From an uncultured Candidatus Saccharibacteria bacterium (GTDB lineage Bacteria; Patescibacteriota; Saccharimonadia; Saccharimonadales; Saccharimonadaceae): a DNA stretch of 9,664 bases. Shown here one piece after another: positions 1-5,872 of the stretch; position 1 is the stretch's first letter, and each line of letters opens with the position of its first letter. Made by a program: the position numbers and the translations under genes. Location of the stretch: positions 1 to 9,664 of the forward strand of contig CALIJG010000005.1 of assembly GCA_938018005.1 (NCBI GenBank). Direction: 5' to 3'. The notes beneath the pieces are model-generated. The model was not told the origin of the DNA. It worked only from the letters and a program-made list of their open reading frames with translations, and did no database searches.

Positions 1-315
1 GCGGTGATCGACAAGGACTTTACCGCTGCGGTGGTGGCTGATGCGATTGATGCTGAAGCTTTGGTAATTCTTACGGCTGTCGATAACGCGATGGTCGACT
101 ATGGTACGCCGCAGGCTCGTGCGATTGGCCGGACGACCAGCCAGGAGATGCAGGCTTATGCCGAGCAGGGGCAGTTTGCGTCGGGTAGTATGCTACCGAA
201 GGTGCAGGCCGCGCTCAATTTCGTGGCAAAGCCTGGTCGGCGCGCCATTATTGCCAACCTAGAGCACGCCGCTGCCGCTGTGGCCGGTGAGCAAGGGACG
301 ATTATTGTGTCGTAA
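1..315 (+). CDS. arcC: Carbamate kinase, C-terminal part (5' end outside window)
   Basis: Carbamate kinase catalyses the last step of the arginine deiminase pathway: carbamoyl phosphate plus ADP gives ATP, ammonia and CO2, in the cytoplasm. The visible 104 residues match the family's C-terminal third. AVIDKDF, the stretch LVILTAVDNAMVDYG (nucleotide-binding region), EGQF-like AEQGQFASGSMLPKVQAA, and the closing GRRAIIANLEHA and GTIIVS are all characteristic. Family members are about 310 residues long, so roughly two thirds lie upstream of the window. The frame is open from base 1, so the GTG at 4 is an internal Val, not the start. A hairpin terminator follows 20 bases after the TAA, so arcC is probably the last gene of its operon. 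The family assignment is firm; that arcA and arcB lie upstream is inference. Confidence 0.93.
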   Translation, partial: AVIDKDFTAAVVADAIDAEALVILTAVDNAMVDYGTPQARAIGRTTSQEMQAYAEQGQFASGSMLPKVQAALNFVAKPGRRAIIANLEHAAAAVAGEQGTIIVS

Positions 316-335
316 AGCGTCGTAAGGAGCAAGAT

Positions 336-375
336 AATGAGATACTGGCATAGAAGCCGGTGTCTCATTTGATTT
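336..375 (+). terminator. Terminator after arcC
   Basis: The arms AATGAGATACTGGC (336-349) and GCCGGTGTCTCATT (356-369) form a 14-bp stem with two G-U pairs and a 6-base loop, ATAGAA. The U tract is weak (TGATTT). The position just after the arcC stop supports a terminator. A Shine-Dalgarno-like AAGGAG at about 324 leads only into an 11-codon reading frame inside this hairpin. Confidence 0.65.
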
Positions 376-395
376 AGTCGTGCGTGGCGCTTGTG

Positions 396-605
396 CTAGG
401 CGGCTTGAGAGGGCTGCTCTAACCGGTCGTGGTCGATGCTGCGTGTCACCTGGCGTGAACCCTCGGATCGAACTATCCGGAATTTCCGGATAGTTGCCTC
501 ACGCTCCAGCTCACCAGAAGAGAAGACGTTCCCGAGGTGCTCGCTGATGGTGCACACATCGACGTCGAACAGCTCGGCCATCCGGCACTGCGTTAGTCGG
601 GTTAA
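396..605 (-). pseudogene. RhuM-family protein fragment
   Basis: Read on the minus strand, this stretch gives RLTQCRMAELFDVDVCTI, then SEHLGNVFSSGELE, IRKFRIV and RQVTRSIDH. That is the N-terminal domain of the virulence RhuM family (usual form: WLTQxQMAELF, VxTISEHLxNIFxxGELE, xVIRKFRI). Family members are around 330 residues long; only about 70 survive. The fragment ends at a TAG (396-398) just after the motif where the family reads NLDxILAVGYRV, and it has no start codon of its own. The frame runs on upstream to 857, but that part is the antisense of the ORF6N fragment and is not coding. The function of RhuM is poorly defined; it often sits in mobile DNA near restriction systems. The base composition is richer in GC than the DNA that follows, suggesting a different origin. 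I judge it a dead remnant. Confidence 0.7.
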
Positions 606-641
606 AGACGTATCAAGACGACGGATGTAACGATCTGTACC

Positions 642-864
642 TGGTATGAACAAGATAAAGAACTTGCTGAAATATATAGGTGTGAAACAAGAGCGTTTAA
701 TCAATAGGTAAAAAGAAATAATAAAAAAATTTGATGAAGATTTTATATTCCAATTAACTGATGAGGAAGTGGACGAACTTTCAAGATCACAAAATGTGAC
801 CTTGAACAAAGGAATAGGTAGAGGAAGCAATATAAATACCCTGCTCCGTAAAGGCATTTGGTAG
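642..864 (+). pseudogene. ORF6N-domain (phage antirepressor type) fragment
   Basis: The translation YEQDKELAEIYRCETRAFNQ, then a stop, then VKRNNKKFDEDFIFQLTDEE, SRSQNVTLNKGIGRGSNINT and GIW follows the ORF6N DNA-binding domain (usual form: DLAxIYGxETKAFNQQVKRN, F.EDFMFQLT, RSQNVTL, GRGSNIKYLPYAFTEQGIYML). There are three lesions. An amber TAG stands at 705-707 where the family has Gln, consistent with CAG to TAG. One extra A lies in the A7 run at 723-729, shifting the frame. The PYAFTEQ stretch before GIW is scrambled or deleted. The start and the C-terminal half are missing. ORF6N proteins belong to the phage Bro/KilA-N/antirepressor group. It faces away from the RhuM fragment, and both have lost their N-termini at the shared junction. 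Confidence 0.75.
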
Positions 865-1148
865 GTACCTTGGACGACCCCAACTTGAGGTGAAATTTTT
901 GCGCCTCAAGTTTTCAAACTCATTCGCGGCATACAATCTTCGCCTTCAAACTTCTCAATATTGTTTTTCCTGTCTATTAATCTCCATGATAAAAGTGGTA
1001 GAAACTATACAGGTTAAACAAAAAAAGATAAATGTTGAGAAAATTTCGAAGTAAAGTCGGACAGAAATAGATAGTTTTGATTAAAAGATCCTTGACGAGT
1101 CGTAACAGGATCAGCGCGCTTATGTGGACGTGAATTCCAGAGTTGCTG
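865..1148. other. Gene-free AT-rich spacer
   Basis: I find no credible gene here. The stretch is AT-rich and A-rich on the plus strand around 1015-1090. It holds one clear hairpin (listed separately) and otherwise no recognisable repeat, tRNA or protein remnant. A 64-codon minus-strand frame at 977-1171 has low-complexity Leu/Phe/Tyr content and no ribosome binding site, and I do not accept it. Confidence 0.5.
882..912. other. Hairpin, possibly a terminator
   Basis: AACTTGAGGTG (882-892) pairs with CGCCTCAAGTT (902-912): 11 bp with one G-U pair and a 9-base loop. TTTC follows on the plus strand. It could end transcription coming out of the ORF6N remnant, or be an end repeat of the inserted DNA. 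Nothing in the sequence decides between these. Confidence 0.45.
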
Positions 1149-1176
1149 TTGACAATGATACCAGGAGGCATATAAT
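1149..1176 (+). promoter_or_regulatory. Consensus promoter upstream of folded RNA
   Basis: TTGACA (1149-1154) and TATAAT (1171-1176) both match the housekeeping sigma consensus exactly, with a 16-base spacer. Transcription should start near 1182-1185. No credible ORF with a ribosome binding site follows, but strong hairpins start at once, so the likely product is an RNA. Confidence 0.75.
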
Positions 1177-1181
1177 TTTAG

Positions 1182-1268
1182 GCAGACACAGGCTAACGCT
1201 GTGTCACTCTAATCTCCGGCGAGTGGTTTTCAGGTCACACAGCGGGAGATTTTGTTTTAGAGTGATTA
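1182..1268 (+). ncRNA. Candidate structured non-coding RNA (3' end not defined)
   Basis: The predicted transcript opens with hairpin A: GACACAG (1185-1191) with CTGTGTC (1199-1205), 7 bp and a 7-base loop. Hairpin B follows directly: CACTCTAA (1205-1212) with TTAGAGTG (1257-1264), continued by TCTCC (1213-1217) with GGAGA (1245-1249) and a one-sided bulge. A third pairing, CGCTGTGT (1197-1204) with ACACAGCG (1237-1244), is perfect over 8 bp and excludes hairpin A, so two states are possible. I do not recognise a known family; tmRNA, RNase P, SRP and tRNA signatures are absent. The RNA may extend to the junction structure near 1529. No terminator with a good U tract is visible, so the 3' end is open. 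The pairings are seen in the sequence; the RNA itself is inferred. Confidence 0.4.
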
Positions 1269-1474
1269 TCGTGGTTTTCTGTCAAAGACTTTGCGGTTTG
1301 TGCTGTTGGCTTTCAAATAGTCAATGCGGCTACTTCGCCTACCCGACACAGAGTACTGGCTGATACATCACAGTCACAAGAACTCTACTGTTAGCCTCCT
1401 GGGTTCTTGCGTACTTTAATGTACGTTCAGCGAGACGGCGTGTCGAGAAGGCCTGGAAGAAAAGAAACGGCGGA
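1269..1474. other. Gene-free stretch, probably continuation of the RNA candidate
   Basis: There is no supported ORF. Two further hairpins stand out: CAAGAAC with GTTCTTG around 1378-1410 (7 bp, 19-base loop), followed by CGTAC-tttaat-GTACG. The motif GACACAG from the 5' hairpin recurs near 1344. These would fit a longer folded transcript from the promoter at 1149, but there is no direct evidence for that. Confidence 0.3.
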
Positions 1475-1529
1475 GAGTCGAATGAACTCACCTCTTAGGT
1501 GCAGGGAATTGCTACACTCCCGTCGACTC
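1475..1529. other. Three-way-junction-like fold
   Basis: GAGTCGA (1475-1481) pairs perfectly with TCGACTC (1523-1529). Inside lie CACCT-ctt-AGGTG (1489-1501) and GGGA (1504-1507) with TCCC (1518-1521). At 55 bases it is too short for a tRNA and has no GGTTC T-arm. It may be the 3' domain of the RNA candidate, or part of the end of the minus-strand gene's transcript. Confidence 0.35.
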
Positions 1530-1543
1530 AACGTAAATTCTAG

Positions 1544-1738
1544 CTAGGCTAGCGAATCGGAATCGCACATAAGTATGAATACGCCGGCGGCACTCATCAC
1601 AGCTGCTGTAACAGCAAATACGAGAGCGCGTACGACCGGGAATTCGACAGCTGAGGCACGGCCAACAACAAGACCGATGCCAAAAAAATACGGTGTGCTC
1701 AAAACCGCAGTAAGAGCACATACGCTCTTCTTGCTCAT
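1544..1738 (-). CDS. Small two-helix membrane protein, unknown function
   Basis: This is a 64-residue protein starting MSKKSVCAL. I chose the ATG at 1736-1738 because GGAGG lies six bases upstream; an in-frame ATG four codons earlier overlaps that ribosome binding site and is unlikely to be used. Residues about 7-25 and 36-58 are hydrophobic helices joined by a short loop with Arg and Glu, and the C-terminus is acidic (CDSDSLA). It should sit in the inner membrane. I recognise no family. It is divergent from the ABC operon and stands alone; the gene-free region lies downstream. A small hairpin, CTAGC-tag-GCTAG, overlaps its stop codon and could be a weak terminator. Frames read through it on the other strand are shadows. 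Confidence 0.65.
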   Translation of the reverse strand: MSKKSVCALTAVLSTPYFFGIGLVVGRASAVEFPVVRALVFAVTAAVMSAAGVFILMCDSDSLA

Positions 1739-2057
1739 GGTTTCCTCCATTCCCAGGAGTGTAGCATCTTTATTGTATAATACTCAGCGAGATATGCCTA
1801 GGGTTGGTTTCCCACTGACCTATGCTTTTTATACTCTCTGTTATGCGATATCAGAAAGATTCGTGTCAGGGTCTTTTGCTCTATAAGCTTACTATAATAG
1901 GGGACATAACCTCTTAGAGTAAGGACTGTGGTAGATGATGTAGCTTGATGAAGAGTTTATGCGTTACACTAACCCACGAATAGTTAAGGATAGTATGATA
2001 CCGAGTGGATGGTGAGCTAAAATAACTGAGTGCCCAGTACTTTATTTCTCAAACTAC
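1739..2057. other. Divergent intergenic region
   Basis: This stretch separates the minus-strand small membrane gene from the plus-strand ABC operon. A plus-strand TATAAT lies at 1893-1898 but without a good -35 box. On the minus strand, TATTAT near 1780 could be the -10 box of the small membrane gene, also with a poor -35. I see no gene, tRNA or strong repeat. Its length leaves room for a small RNA or long leader. Confidence 0.4.
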
Positions 2058-2086
2058 TTGACATTTCAATATACCTTGTATAGCAT
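2058..2086 (+). promoter_or_regulatory. Promoter of the ABC-PadR-PspC operon
   Basis: TTGACA (2058-2063) is a perfect -35 box. A 17-base spacer leads to TAGCAT (2081-2086), a fair -10 box. The expected transcript starts about 30 bases before the AAGGAG ribosome binding site of the permease gene. Confidence 0.7.
2070..2082. promoter_or_regulatory. Candidate PadR operator
   Basis: TATAC-CTT-GTATA is a perfect inverted repeat lying between the -35 and -10 boxes, so a bound dimer would block RNA polymerase. PadR-family regulators commonly bind AT-rich inverted repeats at their own operon's promoter. This operon encodes a PadR protein as its third gene. The link is inference from position and symmetry. 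Confidence 0.4.
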
Positions 2087-2125
2087 AGTACCAGGCAATA
2101 ACAATAATATCGTAAGGAGTATCGA

Positions 2126-3400
2126 ATGAGGAGAATCGATATAATCAAGCGAGCGGGGCGTAACCTGCGCCAAGCCAAGGCTCGCACAGCACTAACAGCA
2201 CTGGCAATGTCAGTGGGAGCATTTACAATTGGTCTGGCGCTGATGCTGGGCAATGGCGGCCGGGCTTTCTTGACCTCGGTGATTGATAGTGCCGGTAGTG
2301 CCTCAACGGTGTATGTGACACACGCCCGTGACGAAAAGAAATTACCTGAATATGGCAAAGATAAGGCAGTGAATGAGAGCGGCGCCCTCGTGCTGAGCGA
2401 TGATGATGTCGCCAAGCTCAGCAAGCTGGATCACGTCAAGACGGTGCGGCCGTACGCGAATGTGACCCAAGTGGTGCGCTACGTAGAGAGCCCAGCCAAC
2501 CACAAGCGGCTGATTGCCTCGATTAACGTCAAGAATGAGGGCAAATCATCGAAGATTGTGGCTGGTGAATTGACGAAGACTGATGACGGTACAGACCTCG
2601 TGCCTGGCCAAGCGATCCTTGCCAAGGAATATCTGGCCGACTTTGGCTTTGACTCGGCCCAGGATGCGGTTGGCAAGACGGTTACGCTCCATGCTCAGGG
2701 GCCGGGCGGGACGCATGATGCCCAACTGACTATTGTGGCGGTCGAAACAGCCGGTATGGCCTCAATTGGCTACCAGCCTGGTGTGACGATTGCGACCGAT
2801 GATGCACTGCTTATTAACCAAAAGACCAAAGCCCCCGGTGCGGCCAACCAGTACCCAAGCGTCGTGATACGAGCAGACAGCGATGATCATGCTGCTGCCG
2901 TGAAAGACGCGGTCGTGAAGCTCGGTGGTGGTACCTACCAAGCTCAGACCTTCACTGAAGCGAAGGAAGGTATGCTCAGTATCATCAATGGGGCGCAGTA
3001 TGCTCTGCTCGCCTTTGGTGCTCTCGCCTTGCTGGCTAGTATGTTTGGGATCATTAACACCATGTACATCTCGGTGCTGGAGCGAACGCAGCAGATTGGC
3101 CTGATGAAGGCGCTGGGGATGCGCAGCCGCGATGTTGGTAAGCTCTTCCGCTACGAGGCTGCGTTGATCGGCGTCATCGGTGGTGCGATTGGTGCGGGCG
3201 GTGCCAGCCTACTGAGCCTGCTTAACCCCTGGATTGTTGAGAAGCTCAAGTTTGAGGAGGGTATGCAGCTGCTTCTACCGGAAGCCTGGCAGATGGTCGC
3301 CCTCGTGGCACTACTGGCCATCCTCGGCATTATTGCCAGCTACCTACCAAGCCGCAAAGCGACGAAGCTTGACCCAATTGAGGCATTAAGGACAGAATAG
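2126..3400 (+). CDS. ABC transporter permease, MacB/FtsX type
   Basis: A 424-residue inner-membrane permease of the MacB/LolCE/FtsX class (type VII ABC exporters), which couple ATP hydrolysis to extraction or efflux of a substrate at the outer face of the membrane. One helix (about 21-42) follows a basic N-terminus. A large extracytoplasmic MacB_PCD-like domain spans about 45-285. An FtsX domain with three helices follows at about 289-312, 343-366 and 389-407. The stretch GIINTMYISVLERTQQIGLMKALG and the ending YLPSRKATKLDPIEALRTE are hallmark family signatures. The length is normal. The start is set by AAGGAG a few bases upstream. The ATPase gene follows after 15 bases. The substrate cannot be read from sequence; peptide, lipid or drug export are all open. 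Confidence 0.93.
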   Translation: MRRIDIIKRAGRNLRQAKARTALTALAMSVGAFTIGLALMLGNGGRAFLTSVIDSAGSASTVYVTHARDEKKLPEYGKDKAVNESGALVLSDDDVAKLSKLDHVKTVRPYANVTQVVRYVESPANHKRLIASINVKNEGKSSKIVAGELTKTDDGTDLVPGQAILAKEYLADFGFDSAQDAVGKTVTLHAQGPGGTHDAQLTIVAVETAGMASIGYQPGVTIATDDALLINQKTKAPGAANQYPSVVIRADSDDHAAAVKDAVVKLGGGTYQAQTFTEAKEGMLSIINGAQYALLAFGALALLASMFGIINTMYISVLERTQQIGLMKALGMRSRDVGKLFRYEAALIGVIGGAIGAGGASLLSLLNPWIVEKLKFEEGMQLLLPEAWQMVALVALLAILGIIASYLPSRKATKLDPIEALRTE

Positions 3401-3415
3401 AATAAGGAGAAGGAC

Positions 3416-4102
3416 ATGATTGAACTACGGCATATTACCAAAACCTATGGCAAAAAGCACAACCAATTTAAGGCACTCAATGACATCAACCTCACCATTC
3501 CTGGAGGCGCGAGCGTAGCCATCCTTGGCAAGTCCGGCTCGGGTAAGTCCACCTTGATGCACGCGATCTCTGGTCTCGACCGGCCACAGACAGGGCAGGT
3601 GGTGATCGGCGGGCGAGATATCCTGCAGATGAAGCCGCGGCAGGTTGATGCCTTCCGGGCACGGACGATTAGCTTCATCTTCCAGAGTTTCTTTGTCGAG
3701 GGTAACGATAGCGTGGTGAGCAACGTGATGCTACCGCTAGAGATCGCTGGTGTGCCGCGGGCGCAGCGCAGCGCCAAGGTGAACCAGGCGCTCGAGGCGG
3801 TCGGCCTGGCCAGCAAAAAGCACAATAAGGCTAAGGATCTGTCCGGTGGGCAGAAGCAGCGTCTGGCGATTGCCCGAGCAATCGTCGGCGAGCCCAAGAT
3901 CCTGTTTGCTGATGAGCCAACTGGCAACCTCGATAGCGAGACGGGTACCCAGATCGAGGAGCTGCTCTTTCGCCAGCAGCGCGAGCACGGCACAACGCTC
4001 ATCATCGTAACGCACGATGCGGATCTGGCTAAGCAATGTGATTACCAAGTGGTGATCAAAGACGGGCGTGTCACACGCCATAACATCCCAGGGGGACACT
4101 GA
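3416..4102 (+). CDS. ABC transporter ATP-binding protein, MacB/LolD type
   Basis: This 228-residue cytoplasmic ATPase powers the permease encoded just upstream. All catalytic motifs are present: Walker A GKSGSGKST (38-46), Q-loop Gln90 in IFQSFF, signature LSGGQ (142-146), Walker B ILFADE (162-167) with catalytic Glu167, D-loop NLDS (171-174) and switch His200 in VTHD. The form FADEPTGNLDS is typical of the MacB/LolD/FtsE branch. A ribosome binding site (AAGGAG) sits before the ATG. The TGA stop overlaps the next ATG by one base (TGATG), so it is translationally coupled to the PadR gene. Nothing is missing or unusual, and it should be an active ATPase. Confidence 0.97.
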   Translation: MIELRHITKTYGKKHNQFKALNDINLTIPGGASVAILGKSGSGKSTLMHAISGLDRPQTGQVVIGGRDILQMKPRQVDAFRARTISFIFQSFFVEGNDSVVSNVMLPLEIAGVPRAQRSAKVNQALEAVGLASKKHNKAKDLSGGQKQRLAIARAIVGEPKILFADEPTGNLDSETGTQIEELLFRQQREHGTTLIIVTHDADLAKQCDYQVVIKDGRVTRHNIPGGH

Positions 4103-4431
4103 TGAATGCAACTGACTATGCCGAGGCGCTGACGACGCAGCTGCGCAAAGGCTTCTTATCGTACTGCGTGCTGGTGGTGTGTGCCAAGGAGCTACGCTAC
4201 ACCAGCGAGATCATCCAGCAGCTCCGTCAGGCTGACCTGATGGTGGTGGAGGGGACGATCTACCCATTACTGAGTCGTTTGCAAAAGGACGGGCTCTTGC
4301 AACACGAATGGAAAGAAAGTGAGCAAGGGCCACCGCGCAAATACTATACGGCGACGCCATTTGGCGCAGAGGTGACCAAGCAGCTCAAACACAATATTGC
4401 AGCACTAAGTAGTACAATTAAGAAGTTGTAA
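4102..4431 (+). CDS. PadR-family transcriptional regulator
   Basis: A 109-residue winged-helix regulator. The PadR core is clear: KGFLSYCVLVVCAKELRYTSEI (about 16-37), recognition region GTIYPLLSRLQKDGLL (51-66), and the wing WKESEQGPPRKYYTAT (70-85) with Gly87-Ala88 after it. The length matches the short PadR subfamily 2, with only a brief C-terminal dimerisation helix. It overlaps the ATPase gene by one base and is followed by the PspC gene after a 12-base gap containing AAGGAGG. PadR proteins usually repress a neighbouring transporter or membrane-protein gene and are relieved by a ligand. Here the likely target is its own operon through the inverted repeat at 2070-2082. The ligand is unknown. 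Confidence 0.94.
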   Translation: MNATDYAEALTTQLRKGFLSYCVLVVCAKELRYTSEIIQQLRQADLMVVEGTIYPLLSRLQKDGLLQHEWKESEQGPPRKYYTATPFGAEVTKQLKHNIAALSSTIKKL

Positions 4432-4443
4432 GGAGGATATGCA

Positions 4444-5730
4444 ATGAAGGAAATTACCAACATTCACCTCGCCAAGACGCCATTTCGTGTTGAGGTTGAG
4501 GCGAAGCACGCACTGGGAGAGTATCTGACGTCGATTCAGCAGCGGATGCATGCCGAGCCAGAAGCAATGCGCGAGATCGAAGCACGGATGGTCGAGCTGC
4601 TCGCCGAGCGCGGTGTGACGCGCGATGGTGTGGTGACTGCTGAGGATGTCACAGCGCTGCGCGGTCAGATGGGTGAACCTCGAGAGTTTGCCAGTGAAGC
4701 CGAGGCAGGAGACGACGATGCTGCGCTGCGAGATGCAGCTGAGGCGGCTCTCACGGATGGGGCGCCCAAGCAGCTGATGCGCGATACAGATCATGCGTTG
4801 ATCGGTGGGGTGTGTGCTGGGCTAGCGGCATACTTTGGAATTAGTCCGCTGTGGATTCGTCTCCTGGCAATCGTCTCACCTTTTATGACGTTTGGGACGG
4901 CGCTGCTGATCTATATCGTGATGTGGCTTTCTATTCCACCAGCAGTGACGGCGTCGGATAAGCTGCGTATGGCCGGTAAGCCAGTGACGTTTGATAGCTT
5001 AAAAAAAGCCGCTGCCGAGCCTGCCAGCGGTAGCCAAGCGGCCCAGACTGCGGCGAAGGTGCTGCGCATTATGATTGGCTGTGGGGTCTTGATGATGGCG
5101 CTGGGTGCACTCGTCGCACTGATGGTCGGTGGTGTAATGAGCGCTACTATGGTCTCAAGCATGGGCGACTTTGCTGCGCAGAGCTGGCTGTGGCTGGCGT
5201 ATGGTTGTGCAGTGCTCGGCGGCGTGGCGCTGACTGCTTTGCTCTCACTTGGTGCATGGAGTATCTTTGCCTGGCGGCTGAAGCGGCCAGTTGGTATTGC
5301 GATGCTAGCGATGCTCCTCGTTGGGGCAGTTGCTATCTCTGGCCTAGCGGTTGGTGGCATGAATGCGGGGATGAGCCTCGAGCGCCAAATGCGCGACGTG
5401 CAGCGCACCAAGGTGGTTGACGTAGCTGATGCCACCACAGTGCGTGTCGATGGGACAACTCGGGCGAGCTATGGTGGCTATGCCGAGAAGCCACGCGTTG
5501 AGGTAGATTACTTGCAGATGAAAGGTGTCAAAGAGCCAACGACAAAAATTACCAAAGAAGGTAACCGAGCTATTGTGACCGTGCAGCACGATGCTTGCCG
5601 CGACCGGCACGACTTTTTCTCGACGTGTACTTACTCACCCAAGGACTATGTGAGCGTCCGGGTCTATGGTCCATCGCCGCAGACGATGGAGGTGAACCAT
5701 CGCCCTGATGTGGTGACCGATCGGCCATAG
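4444..5730 (+). CDS. PspC-domain membrane protein with HAAS-like N-terminus
   Basis: A 428-residue membrane protein. Residues 16-82 form a helical region ending in GQMGEPREF, resembling the HAAS domain (associated with ABC transporters and sensors, and often next to PadR). Residues about 110-167 form a PspC domain: LMRDTDHALIGGVCAGLAAYFG, WIRLLA and IYIVMWLSIP. Further helices lie at about 207-231, 247-276 and 283-306. The C-terminal 110 residues look like a soluble beta-rich domain with Cys385 and Cys395, which could form a disulfide outside the cell. It is the last gene of the operon, with a strong AAGGAGG site and a terminator 30 bases downstream. Known PspC proteins sense envelope stress in other bacteria. 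A sensor or partner role for the ABC pair is inferred, not shown. Confidence 0.9.
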   Translation: MKEITNIHLAKTPFRVEVEAKHALGEYLTSIQQRMHAEPEAMREIEARMVELLAERGVTRDGVVTAEDVTALRGQMGEPREFASEAEAGDDDAALRDAAEAALTDGAPKQLMRDTDHALIGGVCAGLAAYFGISPLWIRLLAIVSPFMTFGTALLIYIVMWLSIPPAVTASDKLRMAGKPVTFDSLKKAAAEPASGSQAAQTAAKVLRIMIGCGVLMMALGALVALMVGGVMSATMVSSMGDFAAQSWLWLAYGCAVLGGVALTALLSLGAWSIFAWRLKRPVGIAMLAMLLVGAVAISGLAVGGMNAGMSLERQMRDVQRTKVVDVADATTVRVDGTTRASYGGYAEKPRVEVDYLQMKGVKEPTTKITKEGNRAIVTVQHDACRDRHDFFSTCTYSPKDYVSVRVYGPSPQTMEVNHRPDVVTDRP

Positions 5731-5759
5731 GCCAAGGGTAGCTAGTGTCAATGTCAAAG

Positions 5760-5792
5760 ACCCGCTTGCATGGTGGGTTTTTGCATTTTTGC
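5760..5792 (+). terminator. Terminator of the ABC-PadR-PspC operon
   Basis: ACCCGC (5760-5765) pairs with GTGGGT (5773-5778), six pairs including one G-U, with a 7-base loop, followed by TTTTGCATTTTT. It lies 30 bases after the PspC stop codon. Confidence 0.72.
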
Positions 5793-5857
5793 TTGCGGGG
5801 AGGCGGAGCGTGAGAGATGGGCCACAGCATGGTTGGTATGGCGATTTATCTCACCTT

Positions 5858-5866
5858 TGCTATACT
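5858..5866 (+). promoter_or_regulatory. Extended -10 promoter for a leaderless transcript
   Basis: TGC-TATACT is an extended -10 element ending six bases before the ATG at 5873. The expected start of transcription falls on or next to that ATG, so the mRNA would have no leader. No convincing -35 box is seen, as is usual for extended -10 promoters, and there is no ribosome binding site. Confidence 0.6.
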
Positions 5867-5872
5867 AGAGGT

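Noticed and set aside
606..857. Upstream half of the minus-strand frame containing the RhuM fragment
   Set aside because: It is the antisense of the ORF6N remnant, whose plus-strand translation matches a known domain.
1250..1290. GTTTTAGAGTGATT as a possible type II CRISPR repeat or tracrRNA
   Set aside because: It occurs once, without spacers or a second repeat, and no cas gene is in the window. Its bases are better explained by hairpin B.
1124..1363. 79-codon plus-strand frame over the RNA candidate
   Set aside because: It begins before the promoter's expected start, has no ribosome binding site, and its Cys/Arg/His-rich product resembles no protein.
1182..1530. tmRNA, RNase P RNA or tRNA
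   Set aside because: No GGTTC T-arm, no CCA end, no GAGGAAAGTCC or ACAGAA RNase P core, and no tmRNA start or tag frame.
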